Shown here: piece after piece, positions 1-11,960 of the stretch
Position numbering within the stretch: the stretch's first letter is position 1
Layout: every line of letters begins with the position of its first letter
NCBI GenBank assembly: GCA_001051155.2
Contig: JYIP02000010.1
Span: 806,001-870,000 of the forward strand
DNA: 64,000 nucleotides
Direction of reading: 5' to 3'
Source of the DNA: Chrysoporthe austroafricana
Taxonomy: Eukaryota; Ascomycota; Sordariomycetes; Diaporthales; Cryphonectriaceae
Notes under the pieces: model-generated
The model's input: only the letters and a program-made list of their open reading frames with translations
What the model was told of the DNA's origin: nothing
The model's database searches: none
Program-made: the position numbers and the translations under genes

Positions 1-663
1 AAACCTATAATAATCTCTAGCATAACGGAAGTTATAAATATGTATAAGCTTGGTTAAGAAATAGGGTTACTAGAATTCATATCAGTCTGATAGGCAGCTG
101 GGGCAAGGATATATAAAGGCCGAGGCATCTTTATATCTTATAGTTCTTTCTTTTCCGGTTTCTAGGAAACTAGAACTAAAATTAAGTTATTTCATTAACG
201 GAACTCTTTTCCTTTTTCTATACTAGTTGAGCTCTGGTTTATAAGGCGAACGCTCTGTATAGCAGCAGTCCTTCTTTCTCTTGTAAAAGCTTATATTTCA
301 GAAGAACGAATTTTTGTAATTGTGCAAAGACAAAAAGAAGCTATCAATTGTGCCAGTTTTGAGTAGCTCTTAAGAATAAGCCAGCTCATTTCACTCTTCT
401 TCCCCCTTTGCATCTTTCTTTCTTTCTCTATCTTCCTTGTTTCTGTCCATATTTGCTGCTATGCAAGGCGCTATACTTCCGGCAGAGAGCGATTCCAGGC
501 ATTCCCTTGCATAATGCCATTTATTGGGATTCAGTAGCAGCATATTATCCTTTAAAACCCGGATTATATTGTTAGTTTCCCTTAGCAGAAGTTGGCTAGT
601 CAGGACTTGCCAATAGTAACTTTACCCGTCGAATTACGGAATGCTAGCTTTTATATATAAGAT
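1..663. other. AT-rich decayed flank, no gene recognised
   Basis: No frame longer than a few dozen codons stands out, and I recognise no protein, LTR or RNA gene. Base composition is mixed: TpA-rich stretches alternate with normal ones, as in the rest of the block up to 5910. It probably belongs to the same degenerate mobile element or cargo as the frames that follow, but the left boundary lies outside the window. Confidence 0.4.
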
Positions 664-1083
664 TACCGTACTAAGAAACTATATATCGCTTTGCCATATA
701 CTATCTAACCTTTCCTTAAATTCTGGTATAGAGAAAGGTAATTAGATAAAGAAATCATTCCGGAACCCTATATCGCAAAGCCGGACGTCGATACGTTTGC
801 CCTATCGTATAGCGAGAATTGCGCTAGGCTTAAGATTTGCGTAAATAAACCCCTGCTTATAAATAAAGTTTAAGCTTGAAAGGCATTGCCGGGCGATTTC
901 AAAGCATTCAGAGGCTATAAATTATAAGTAATTGGCGAGATTTGCCAGAATGCCCTGATATGGCCAAAGTATAAGGAATTGTTTGGGAATCGATATTCCG
1001 AGATAAATCTGGATAATAGCGTACTGGAAAATATTAGATGCAGCTTTGCTATAGGGATTTTAGATAATATACATATTGAAAAT
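664..1083 (+). pseudogene. RIP-broken frame, unrecognised protein
   Basis: One plus-strand frame runs 140 codons with five internal stops (TAA or TGA). Each stop can be explained by a single C-to-T or G-to-A change from a Gln, Trp or Arg codon, the pattern RIP leaves in former coding sequence. The peptide between stops is ordinary in composition, with stretches such as IIPEPYIAKPDVDTF and ALPGDFKAFRGYK, so it looks like real former protein. I do not recognise the family. It may belong to the same gene as the frame at 2345-3160, or to a cargo gene of the element that carried the recombinase at 3340-5050. Confidence 0.45.
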
Positions 1084-1766
1084 TAGCTATATATGCTAAG
1101 TCAGAAGTGGATAATCTTCGCTAGTACTTTATTATATAGACTGAAATCTTTTTCAGGGGCGCGATAATAATATATTTTCTTAAGCTATCCATATTCATTT
1201 GAAATAAATATGTTTCAGACAGAATGCTATGGGAAAAGTGGAAGCTAAATGAAAAGTAATAGGGGAATTGGAACTGAATATAAGAGATAGGACGGATAGC
1301 ATTATCTGTATCCTATAAGATGCAATAATAGCTATACAGAAATGGAATTAGCTCGCTATCCAGAATAATTGCTATTCCTATGCTATTATAGAACCTGCCT
1401 AGGTTTCGGAAGACTAACTTGCGGTTTTCGAAATTCAAGGAATAGTATTGTCGGCCGATATTATCTAGAGGAGGCAATAAGAATTTATTGCCTATTGATA
1501 TACTAAAAACAAAGTTCTTATCGGGAAAGAAGCCTGTTGAAATAAGCAGGATAGGTTTACTGGCGCAGCTATAGCTGCCTCTCTGAAAAAAGTAATTTTG
1601 CAAAAGAACAGATTTAGCTTTAATGCTATCTGCAGTAATATTTGCAATCTTATAGGTATAACTTTGCAAATCAGTTATAGTAACTTATATCCAAAAACTC
1701 TTGATTGCTATAAAAACGTTTTCCAGTATTAAGTATAATACTTTATAAACAAATACTTGAATTGAA
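1084..1766. other. No gene recognised; one open minus-strand frame
   Basis: A minus-strand frame (1669-1313, 118 codons) is open, but its composition gives no recognisable motif. The plus strand here can also be read in broken frames. I cannot tell whether either was ever coding. Confidence 0.3.
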
Positions 1767-1910
1767 GGGCATACTAAGAGGCATGCTAAAGGGCATACTA
1801 AGGGGCATGTTAAGGGGCATGCTAAGGGGCGTGCTAAAGGGCGTGCTAAGGGGCGTGCTAAGGGGCGTATTAAAGGGCATGCTAAGGGGCGTGCTAAGGG
1901 GCATGCTAAG
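1767..1910 (+). repeat. 12 x 12-bp minisatellite, Gly-His/Arg-Ala-Lys coding
   Basis: Twelve consecutive 12-bp units of the form GGGCATGCTAAG occupy exactly 144 bp. Units vary almost only by transitions (CAT/CGT, GCT/ACT/GTT/ATT, AAG/AAA). In one plus-strand frame the array encodes a tetrapeptide repeat Gly-[His/Arg]-Ala-Lys, opened by a stop two codons upstream (TGA at 1758-1760) and closed by TAA shortly after the array. Because 12 is a multiple of three, unit gain or loss keeps this frame. The basic repeat could be a low-complexity linker or tail of a former protein, or simply a minisatellite. Confidence 0.9.
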
Positions 1911-2344
1911 AGGCGGAAAGAAATGCTTTAAATAAATATCCTATATATTTGTTCCTTAGAATTCAGAATTTGCAGTCTTCTTTATATAAACTCTAATACT
2001 TTTGGAGAAGTCTTTTTCTACTTTATCTGAGCAATCAATTACTAGCATAGCATCAGAGAGATTATATAATATATATTAAATGGCCTGGGTTTCTACTTTC
2101 GAGATTAGATTAATTATATTGCAGAAAGATAGAAATTTACTAGGTTTTCGCATTCGCAATTTAGCATTTCAGGGGCAGACCGACCGGGTTATACTTTATT
2201 CGGATTTATCCAGCATTGCAGGCTGGTATTTTGACGGATTTGTCCAGAAAATTAATATAAGCATTGCTATTTCTCGAGACTAGGCTTGCATTTATAAAGA
2301 CTGCAATAGAGAAATTATTACTTTTTCTATTTTGCTTATATCCT

Positions 2345-3160
2345 TTAGACTTAAATACGAATTACGCTAAGTATTTGCAGGGCTTAAAGGGCAAAGCTAT
2401 TTTCGGTTACGGTACTAGCAGCTTATCGTAAGCTTATAATATTGCCTTTTTCAATTATAAGGCTGTCGTAATCGCAATAGATTATTACAATAAGTATTCG
2501 TTTGACAAATAATATAATAATCTCAGGATTATACTATTGCTCCCGATAGATAATTATATCCTAGTAAAGGACGAGATACAAGACTTTATATAAGTTTACG
2601 GGCTTCGCAGCTATTTTAGGACTAGCAGTCTCAAGTTATTACTTTATAAGTTTATTGAAAAGGCTTAGCGGACGTTCCGACCCGACGGTATTCTTAAGAT
2701 TGCTAAGCTCTGCTATTCTTTCGATAATAGCGGAGTTTAATAGGACTAGATTAATAAGAAATTTAAGGAATTCCTATAGCCTATAATAGAGGCATTATTT
2801 CAGGCTGACTTAAAGAAAGCAGGATTTTGTATTTCTTTCTCTATTACTGGTCGGATTGCTTTGCATACGAATGAAATACTTATAATATTTATAATAACAG
2901 AGATGCGCAAGATCTATCTGAAAAATCGGGGCTTTCTAGGCGCCGATCGTATATCTAATCGTTTGAACAAGGAGATATCTTAGGTCAAAGCCTTAATATA
3001 AGTCCTTTTTCCCGCTATGATTTATTCTGCTAACTGGTTAAGCATTATATAGAAAGCATTTAAAACGATACGGAAAGAATAGTTTTAAGAAATCTATATA
3101 ACTAGCTATTTGGTTAAGTATAGCTTTTAGAGGCAGAATGTAATATTACAAAAGCCAACG
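2345..3160 (+). pseudogene. RIP-broken frame, unrecognised protein
   Basis: A single plus-strand frame can be followed for about 270 codons. Its internal stops are all TAA or TAG, mostly where Gln would be restored by one C-to-T reversal. Readable segments include NNLRIILLLPIDNYILVKD and KKAGFCISFSITGRIALHT. No domain is recognised. The frame converges with the minus-strand recombinase pseudogene that ends near 3340. It may be the C-terminal part of a gene whose N-terminal part is at 664-1083. A profile search of the stop-masked translation would decide. Confidence 0.45.
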
Positions 3161-3339
3161 CCCTTGCCATGCCCCTTTTTACGCTTGCCCCCGTAACTCT
3201 CTATCCTTTCGATTAATCCGGACGGCTTTACTTCAAGCTTAGGAAACTTTCATATCCTGACTAGCGTGCAAAGATTCAGATACGGCTATATTTAGCTATT
3301 GGGTTCCATAAAGCTAGAAATGGGATGCTATATATAATA

Positions 3340-5050
3340 TATATATAGTTGCCGAAGCTAAGCCGGGCCTAGTTTTTCGAGAAAGGTGCTTTGCCGAAAA
3401 TAGCATAGCAGCTTTCGTAAGGATAATCGAAGTTTATCGAATGGAAAATGGTACGGTAAACGCTATCCCAGTGCTTTGCTAGTCTGTCGATCCGGTATTC
3501 TTTCCTTTGCTAATTAGAGCTGACTGCTTGGTTGCCCTATTTGCAGAAGGTATAGAAGAATTTATAGTTCGGTATTGAAAAGTGCGAGATGCGTTTCGGA
3601 TTAGAAAGAGGGATTGCAAACGGGGTTGTCTATTCAGGCTTGCGAGGCCGGGGGAATTTAATATTGGCTTTCGTATGCCAGCTGCTTTCTTTGCGCATGC
3701 AAAGGTTTTTTAATGCATTAATTAGCTCAATTTGCTGTTCGTCCAGTTTTATTTCGGAAGTCTATTGGCTTTCGTAAATAAAGATCTTTGCAACCCTGTA
3801 CCGTTCTGGGAGCTCGTATTCGACGAGAGATTAGAAGCTGACCGAAGGGTCCTGTTCTCTGAGCTAACGTTCTATTTCTGTAAAATATGCGGACTTATGG
3901 AAATCTCTGATAGCTTGCGCAAGCCGTTCCCTTTTCAGCTAGCCCGTCTTTGCAATAATCAGCTTGTTATATTGGCTATATTCCTGGTCGAGTTCCGTAC
4001 TTGCTGCTCGAGCCCGAATTCCGTATTTCTTCTTGATTGCAGCTAGATAGGCTGTACGTTCTTCTCGGTAGGATATAAGCATAGGGTCTGAGTAGACCTC
4101 CTCGGCCTGCTCTCGAATAAGCTCCTTAGGTGCGCTACTATGCCGATATAAGCGACTTATATAGTAGAGCAAGTCCTTTTGTAGCTCGCTTTCGAAAATG
4201 ATATTCTGATAGTCGGCATTAATGAAATCGGGAAGATAATAGTTTAGGAAAGTATTCGAGTTGCCGGTACGGTAGCCTATAGCTTTATTTCTCTTTTCCG
4301 GGATTAAAGCCTTTATAATTATATTAGCGTTATAAGTCGATAGAGATATAGATAAGATCTTACTGTTAAGCATCCTGTTTGAGCTTTGTCGGAGGTTATA
4401 GAACTCGAGGCTTTTGGCATATCTTGTCGCCCTTCCCAAGCGTAGAAGAATTTGCCTTGCTTTTTGATAAGGCAAAGGCTTAGTTGCGCTAATTGCCTTA
4501 CCGTATGCAATTATCTCGATATCCCGAAAGATCGGCCGGTCGCGTTATTCCGGTTTCCAGAAAAGACGAATGCGATCAGTATGCTAGAGCATTATTATCT
4601 GATACAGGCTGCTTATGCTCTTAATATTATTAAAGAAAGCATTATCCGCAAGAGCCAGGCTTAGCAAATGCGCAATAGGATTATATAGTAGTATCTGCTT
4701 TTTATAGAACCTAAAGATTATTCGATTCCCTGCTTTCGCTTTAATATATTCCAGGTTTAGGACTAATCCGATACGCAACTGCGATCCCGGTTTGCTAGGT
4801 AGGAAAATCTGAAATTCGATATGCTTATAGAGCATATTGCCGATCAAAGCGTCAGGTCGCGTCGATATCGCCCTAGCTACTATAAGAATCGAAGCTACTT
4901 GTATGCGGAATCGCTTATATAGGATAGTTTTATTATCGTATACCCATAGATAGTATAGAAGGATATTAAGATTTTCGATAAAGAGTCCGGCTTTATTTTT
5001 CTTTAAAATATCGAAGCAGAACTCGAGATTGAGATCTTATCGAATCTACT
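3340..5050 (-). pseudogene. DUF3435/FluG tyrosine recombinase (Starship captain-type), RIP-inactivated
   Basis: A single minus-strand frame of about 560 codons, broken only by stop codons, matches the DUF3435 family. In order: the segment with STRPDALIGNMLYKHIEFQ (around 4870-4800), LLSLALADNAFFN (around 4650), IRLFWKPE..RDRPIFRDI (around 4560-4510), LPYQKARQILLRLGRAT (around 4475-4420), and RNKAIGYRTGNSNTFLNYY with LPDFINADYQ (around 4290-4215). The C-terminal part contains YELPERYRVAKIF and a degenerate cysteine-containing tail near 3400. The conserved Met-Gly-His motif reads IGY, a His-to-Tyr change expected from C-to-T mutation. DUF3435 proteins carry the tyrosine recombinase that mobilises giant Starship elements, and the captain normally sits at one edge and reads inward. 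Here that would place the edge near 5500-5910 and the body to the left, outside the window. I cannot confirm that an element was ever attached. Confidence 0.85.
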
Positions 5051-5910
5051 AGAATTATATAAATATCTAAATAATATAAAAAGATATTCTTCAAACTTAC
5101 ATTTCTCATATCGAATAGCATATCGTTACTTATCTAACAGTATATCTAATCATTATATAGTATCGATAACGCTTTCCAGTACGTCTCAATAGCTGAACGC
5201 TTTTTGATACGGGATCTTTTCAATCGCTAATGCAAATATGCCTTAAAAATAAGAACTTTATATTTGGCAAAAGTCTGCAATAAGTTATAGCATATTTTCT
5301 GTATAAACCTATTATAATTTAGTACAAATCCTGTATAACCTTAAATCAAGAGCTTATATTGTCTATACTTTAAGCTCAATAGCGATAGCCTTTTGAGCAG
5401 CCTTGCTACGATAAGGTTTAATAGGGCTTTGAGCCGTATATGCTTGGATCTTCTGCTTATAGAAGTCCATATTGGCAGTATCGGCTGTATTAGCTCGGAT
5501 ATTTGGGGAGGCAGGGTACCGGAAACTAGCGCGCTATCGCGCTTTCCGGGGATAGTCCATTAGGGTAAATAATAACGAGGTCAGAGATAAAGAGTTATGA
5601 AGGCATAAGGAAGATAAGGAATATACGAAAAGAGAAGAGTGAAGCAAGGATTTAGAATAAAGGCTAGGAATGATTGGTCTTTAAGTATCTAAGCGATTAG
5701 CAAGCGCTTAATATGCATGCAGGCGCAAGCGCTTAGCCAAAAATAAAAGCGCTGAGCTAGGAAAGCGGTCAATTCAAGGGTGGAAAGCGGTCAGCTAGGA
5801 AAAAAGTTCTTGCCTAAGGCACCAATATAGTAAGGTGGAACTAGCGCATAATCTTACAATATACCATGCTATTTTGAAGCGCACAACCACTATTACTAAT
5901 ACTCTATTAG
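5051..5910. other. Upstream of the recombinase; possible element edge, short direct repeats
   Basis: No gene is seen. The segment 5570-5900 is less TpA-rich than its surroundings. It holds short repeated words: AAGCGCTTA occurs twice (about 5695-5735) and GAAAGCGGTCA twice (about 5763-5800). A hyphenated palindrome lies at 5520-5551. At about 5911 the sequence passes into the integrase region of Ty3 element B. This is where a captain-type element would be expected to have its edge, but I see no target-site duplication or second edge. Confidence 0.4.
5520..5551. repeat. GC-rich hyphenated palindrome
   Basis: CCGGAAA followed by a GCGCG-rich stretch pairs with a CGCGC stretch and TTTCCGG. It forms a stem with a small bulge and a loop of about four bases, in otherwise AT-rich DNA. 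The arm CCGGAAACTA is also found twice at the right end of the pogo element (19680-19709). Function unknown. Confidence 0.5.
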
Positions 5911-8900
5911 CAAATTAATTTAATTATTTTATTTATAATTTATATAATATTATAAATATTATTTAATAATTTAATTTATTCGTTCTATTTATTTATTTGT
6001 TTATAAATGAAATGCTATAAATATTTTTTGTTATATTCCAAATAATTTTATAAATAAAGTTTAGAAATTTAATATAAACTTTTTATTTTTATCGAAAATA
6101 ATTTCTTTAAATATATTATAATTAGCTATAATTGTTTTAAGAAATATATATGCAAAATCTTTTGCTATACTGCTTTCTTTATATAAGAAGAAATAAGTAT
6201 ATTTGCTTAATTTGCAAATTATTATTAAAATATTATTATATTATATTTTAATTAAAAGTTCTCGTAAAAGGAATAGCTTAATAATAAAATTTTAGCTAAT
6301 AGATTGCCAAATTATTTCCGGAATAAGGAACGATTAAAGCAATTTATAAGGTTTATAATATTTAATTTTATTTTTCTTATAGCTATTGCATTTTCGTAAG
6401 ATTATTTCAATCCTTTTTTTTAATCCTAGAAAATTTTAGTATTTCTTGATTCTTTTATATATAGCTCTAATTTTTTAATAGCTATATACGAATGCATTAT
6501 ATATATTTCTGATATATTCGTTCTATTTTTCCGGGATTATATTTCCTAATTTCTTTCCGCTATTAAAAATCCTAATAATTATATTAAATTCCCTAATTTT
6601 ATTTATAAAATTACTATTCTTATTTTATCGGAAAATATTCTAAAGCTTTTTAAATTTCGTATTTTAATAATTTAATCATTTGCTAAATATATTTATTTTG
6701 CTATTTTCGGATCTTTTATAATAAATAATCTTTAAATCGAATTATAAGAAAAATTTTGCTTATTTAATTTATTATTTATTTAAAACTTTCGTTATTATAA
6801 ATATTATTAAATTCTTATAATCGGAATATATTATAATTTAATATTTAGTTCTGATTAAATAATAATATTATTTTTCAAACGCTTTTATAATTGCTATTAA
6901 TTCCTTATCTGGAATGCTATAATTGAATTCCAAGCTATTTAATTTTTTTGAAAAGTTGCTTATAATCCTGAAATGTCTTTAATTATCTCGTTAATTAAAT
7001 TATTTCCCGAATGTATAGTCCGATATATCGGTTTCGATTTCAAATAGCTTATTTGGGTTTGTCTTGCAGAATATAAGTTCTAATATAATTCGTTTTTTAA
7101 TTTTATTAAATACTTTTTATATTTCTTATATTTATTTGAATTTCCGATTTTTTTTTATAAAATCCGTAAAAAAGCATACGATTTTATTATAATTTCGAAT
7201 AAATTATTAATAAAAATTAATATAACCGAAAAATATTTTAATTTCTTTAATTTTTTTTAATATAAGTTATTTTTTTATTATTTAAATTTTATTTTTCTAT
7301 ATATTAATTTTGTTTAATTTTATTATATAACCGAAATAATTAATTTTCTATTAATAGAAATAATATTTGCTTAATTCGATTAAAAATTTATTATTTTGCA
7401 AAATCTGAAATATTTGCTATATATACTATTTATATAATTCAAAATCTTTTGAATAAATAAAGATATTATTAAAATAAACGATAATAATAATATTCAAGTA
7501 TTCGCAAAAAATATTATTAATTATTTTTTAGAAAAATATAAGTATATTAATTAGTCTAAAAGGTAAGATTATATATTTAAAATGTTCATAACGAGTCCTA
7601 AATGCTATTTTCCAAATATTATTTTCTTTAATCCGGATATAATAATATCTTTTTTTGAGATCGAATATAATGAATTAATTTGCTTTAATCAATTGATTTT
7701 GCATTTTTCCTATCAGAAATAAAGGATAGCGATTTTTAATTATAATATTATTAAGCTATCGATAGTTTATATAAAGTTATAATTTGCTATTCTTTTTAAG
7801 TATAAATAAAATCGAGTATTTTGTAAGTAATTGCGATTTTTGTATATAGCCTTTCTTTAAATTTTCGTTAATATATTTTCTAAATATTTTAAGCTTTATT
7901 TAATCGAGCTTGTAAATAAAATAATTCTAGAGTTTTGTTTTTTCTTTTAATAAAATTTTATAATTAAAAAGGCTATATTCTAATAAGCCGATATCGAATT
8001 TCTTTTGCTATAGTTTTTTAAATTCGTAATATTCTTTTAGTATATTTTTAAGTTCTGGCAATAATCTTTTTTCGTTTTCTGAAATTTGAAAGAACAAAAA
8101 GTATTATTAAGCGTATTTTGGTTTGCTTATTTCTTATTATTATTTTCGGGGCTTAACTTTTAAAAGTTTTAAGTATTTATTATTTATTAACTTAAATTTC
8201 TGCTTATAATTTTCTTGCGTTTATTATCTTAAAAACTATATTTCTTTATAATTTTATAATCCGCATAACTTTATAATGCTTTGCGCTAGATCGATTTTCT
8301 ATTAATCGCTAATCGCTTGATTTTCTAGTTCGTTTTCAATCTGTATTTGCAAGTTCGAAATCTTCGTAACCCTTCTTTATTTTCTGGCAAATCCGCTTGC
8401 TTTAAAAGCATATCTAAGCTTATTTAAGCGCATATTCTTAATGCTATCTTTAATAATTAAGATTTTTCCTTTTCTATTAATTGCAACCCTTTTAATAAGT
8501 ACGGTTTATTTTTATAAAATCTGGTTAATAATTTAATTAATTCGAAAATTATGCTTTTTAAGCTAAAATATTTTTAAAATCAATTTATATTATACCGTAT
8601 TTATAATATCGAAAATAGTTTTTATTATAAAGCTTTGAATCGAAATAAGTAAGTAATTAGTTTTTATATCAATTATATTAAAGTTATATATAATCGCTTT
8701 TCTTTCTATAATATTAAATTTATAAGAATTCCTTTTTTGTATTCAAGGAATTCGTTCTTTATTAACGATTTCTAATAAGATAAAATTTCTTTATATGCTG
8801 CTATTCAAAAATGCGCTATAATATTACCCGTTAATATATGCGTCTAATATAATATAAGCAATCTTTCCTTTTTAGGATATTTTAAGCTTTTCTTATTATT

Positions 8901-9707
8901 TGCTTTACTAGCTTTCGCGCTTAGTTTTGGCTATACTGCTTTACCTTTTCGGCTTTTTACAATCGATACTATTCTTTAGCCTTATCTTATATATAAATAA
9001 AGCATGCTATAATATAGCATTATTCCTATATTGTTTTTCTTTAATTGCATTTTTACGGATAATTATCGGGTAATTTAATATAAGCATTATTATTCTTAAT
9101 ATACAAGATTTTTCTATATTTTTTTCGGGGTTTTATAATAAGTTAAATTAATTGGTCTTATTCCTTAATTGGAAACTAATTGTATTTAACTTTCTTGTTA
9201 AAGTATATTTAGCAATTATAATAAATATAGTATATCCAAGCAAGTTTATAATAATAAAGGTATAAGTAATTAATCTTTTTATTTTCCTGAAATTTATATC
9301 CGTTATTCTGAAACGGGATATTTTGGAAGAGTTTTTATAATATAAGCCCGTAAATAAAATGCTCGATTTTTGTATATTTAGATATCCAGCTATTTTATTT
9401 CGGTTATTCTTATTTTGCATATTAAGTAACTATTTCTTTTATTTCCATATTGAATTCTCTTTCGGGTATAAAGGTTAGCAAGTTATTTGGTTATTTATTT
9501 TATAGCGCTATTTCTCTAAATATAATACTAGGCATAAGTATGCTTATTTATTAAATACTTATTTCGTCTTTTATTATTGCATTTTATTATCGATCGAAAT
9601 AATAGTTTAAAGGAAACCTTTTTAAGTCTTTTTCTCTAATATTTAAAAGGTTATTTGAATAATCGGAATTATTATTATTTATAGCCGCATTATAAATAGA
9701 GCTTCTT
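5911..9707 (-). mobile_element. Ty3/gypsy chromovirus B, left part (integrase to protease/gag), RIP-decayed
   Basis: From about 5911 the sequence follows element A1 (from about 11425 onward) base for base apart from transitions and small indels. It therefore holds the integrase core, RNase H, reverse transcriptase and the protease/gag junction, all on the minus strand. The 3' part (integrase C-terminus, chromodomain and 3' LTR) is absent, so the element is truncated at 5911. It is one of the most AT-rich parts of the window and most codons of the former pol are disrupted. The catalytic RT box reads YFNN (codons at 7465-7470) instead of Tyr-x-Asp-Asp. The body is interrupted at 9703-9707 by element A1 and resumes at 16889. 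Confidence 0.9.
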
Positions 9708-10120
9708 TATTATAAACGCTGCAGTAAATCCTAAGACGTACTGTAGAGTTAAGGGGTTTATGCTAATAAGAGCGGTACCAAATACGAGTCTTGAGCTTCA
9801 GGACAGGTTTATTTATATATTGCAATATTTATAAGCCAATACGGCTATCAATAGTAGGGTCCAATTGATACTTAGATTAACGACTGAAGAACTATCTATC
9901 TATCCGGCTAGTAATTCTTTTAGCCTTATATATCTAGTCCTTTAGTCCCTGGCTTATAGTTGCTTACTGGAATTCGCTATTGCTTACCGAATCCCAATAA
10001 GCTAAGCTAAGCCCTAATAACCCTAATTCTAAGTTACGTAATCTTTGCGGGATATGCTTCCCCATTATCTGGCCTGGGTTCTGTTTAAGGTTTCTTTCGT
10101 TTGCACGTTAATTCATAATA
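9708..10120 (-). repeat. 3' LTR of element A1
   Basis: Starts TATTATAAACG (from TGTTATAAACG by transition) and ends ATTCATAATA. It aligns end to end with the 413-bp LTR at 16476-16888, differing mostly by C/T and G/A. Immediately internal on the minus strand is a purine-rich tract (complement of 10121-10136), the expected polypurine tract for plus-strand priming. Confidence 0.93.
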
Positions 10121-10828
10121 TCATTCCCTTTCCGTCAGGTATTATCCCCAATACTATTCCGTAAATGCCCTTATACGGTAGTCTTTTTTTCACGCCTTCC
10201 TAATTAAGATATCTTACAGAATTATCAAGTCTCGTAATCCCGCATTTATTCTTTCTTCCAAAAGCTTTGCCCGTCTTAAGCGATTTTTATTTATCGAGTC
10301 CTGGGGGTACGAAATCATGCCTTATTTTTTTTATTCTCTTTCCTGATCTTGCTATAGTATTACGAGTTACCGATAAATTATCCTGGATCGATAGTTGTAA
10401 GGTTAAGGAAAAGGGGCGGCTTTTAAAGTTTCAGTCTCGCATAACCGAATCTTTGGCTCGTCTTGCGTAGCTAAAGAAATAATGCCGTTTCTTTTAAGAA
10501 AAGGGGATAAAATTGGTAAATCAAAGTCTGGAAAAGGAAGAGCGTAGCCGTATAGCTGTCGAAGTGCAAGCGATAGTTTCTGAAAAGTTTGCAGCTGTTA
10601 TTGCCAATCCTTCTTTTAGTGATTTTAATTGGAATTCCGTAAATATCGGTAATTCTGTAATGGACTAGTCTGGTTTTTTGGGTAAGGCTAGTTCCTGTTC
10701 TGAATCCGGGTAATCTTTTTAAGTAATTCGGGTAAATAAAGCCTTTATAAGCTTATTCTTTTTCGTTATTATTTGCTTAAGTAGTCCGCTAATACTTGGA
10801 ATGCATTTTATAAGTTAGACTTGGGTTC

Positions 10829-11089
10829 TTATAAATTCTTATTTGCCGGGTAGCCTTTCCATTTGATAAGGTATTCGGGATTATAATCTGGTCCGCGGTA
10901 CTTGAGGATTCGTTCGATTTCGTATTCTGGTTCGTTATTTTCGACTTGGATACTTTTATCTATTTTGGTTAATTTTGGTACTGGTTCGAAAAACGAGATA
11001 TGGAATACCGGATAGATTCTTATTCTATAGGGTAATGCAAGTTCAAAATTAATATTTGAGATTTTCTTTAGGATCTTGAATGGTCTCAA
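10829..11089 (-). pseudogene. Integrase C-terminus and chromodomain of A1
   Basis: An 86-codon open segment of the former pol. Its start has the KILKKISNINFELALPYRI type of sequence found after the integrase core of fungal chromoviruses, followed by YPVFHISFFEPV. The end is a chromodomain: EPEYEIERILKYRG then YLIKWKGYP, with the expected Tyr and Trp aromatic cage residues. Chromodomains direct chromovirus integration to methylated heterochromatin. The gene is broken upstream and downstream. Confidence 0.9.
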
Positions 11090-11542
11090 TTTCTTATAAT
11101 CCAGTAAATAAAAGGGTCTTATTATTTTAATGTAATTTTTCTGTCGAATAAAGTAGACTTTATCTCTTTTTTGTAAGATTGGTCTTTTAATCCTTTTGGA
11201 ATTAGCGTATTTTGTTATTCTTTCTTATATAAACCTTAGTTCTTTCTAGAGTTCTTTTTGAACCTTCTTGATTTTTCTGATTCGTTTGTTTACAGCTTTT
11301 GCGTTTATTCCTAATATCTCGTCATAATAGGCTATCGGGTTATAGCTATAAAATACGTAGAATAATAACTTTTTCGTTATACTTATATTTATACTATTAT
11401 ATGCAAATTGCGCTAGGGGTAAGAAGTTAACCCAGTTATCCTATTCGTAATTTATATAGTATTATAAATATTGCTTAACAATCTAGTTAATTCTTTCCGT
11501 TTGTCTATCTATTTATAAGTAGAATGCTATGAATATTTTCTA

Positions 11543-11960
11543 TTATATTCCGAATAGCTTTATAAGTAAAATCCAGAAATTTGATACGAATTTTCTGTTT
11601 CTATTAGAAATAATTTCCTTGAGTATATTATAATTGGCTATAACCGTTCGGAAAAACGTATATACGAGTTCTTCCGCTATGCTGCTTTCTTTATATAGTA
11701 AGAAATAAGCATACTTGCTTAATTTGCAAACCATTACTAGAATGCTATTATACTGTACTCTAGTTAAGGGTTCTCGTAAAAGGGATAATTTTGTAATAAA
11801 ATCCTAGCTAATGGATTGCCAAACCGCTTCCGGAATCGGGAATAGTTAGAGCAAGCTATAGGGCTTATAGTATTCAATTTTATTCTTCTTGCAGCTATTG
11901 CATTCTCGTAAGATTCTTTCGATTCTTTATTTGAATCCTAGCGAATTCTAATATCTCTTG
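11543..11960 (-). pseudogene. Integrase zinc-binding and catalytic core of A1
   Basis: The minus strand near 11950-11820 reads RILRECNSCKKNKIEYYKPY and then WQSISQDFITKLS, the CxxC half of the HHCC zinc finger and the start of the DDE core. The open segment 11734-11543 begins MVCKLSKYAYFLLYKESS and includes IISNRNRKFVSNFW. In intact relatives this is ISDRDxKFxSxFW, so the second catalytic Asp has become Asn. The enzyme is inactive. Confidence 0.88.

Noticed and set aside
1313..1669. 118-codon open frame on the minus strand
   Set aside because: No motif, no codon pattern better than the opposite strand, and AT-rich surroundings make chance frames likely.
5514..5530. Left terminal inverted repeat of the pogo element at 18498-19707
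   Set aside because: The shared word is in the same and not the inverted orientation, and the distance would require the whole of B to lie inside; no supporting transposase sequence is next to it.
9148..9420. 90-codon minus-strand frame as an independent gene
   Set aside because: It lies inside element B at the protease/RT junction and is a stop-free stretch of the old polyprotein region.
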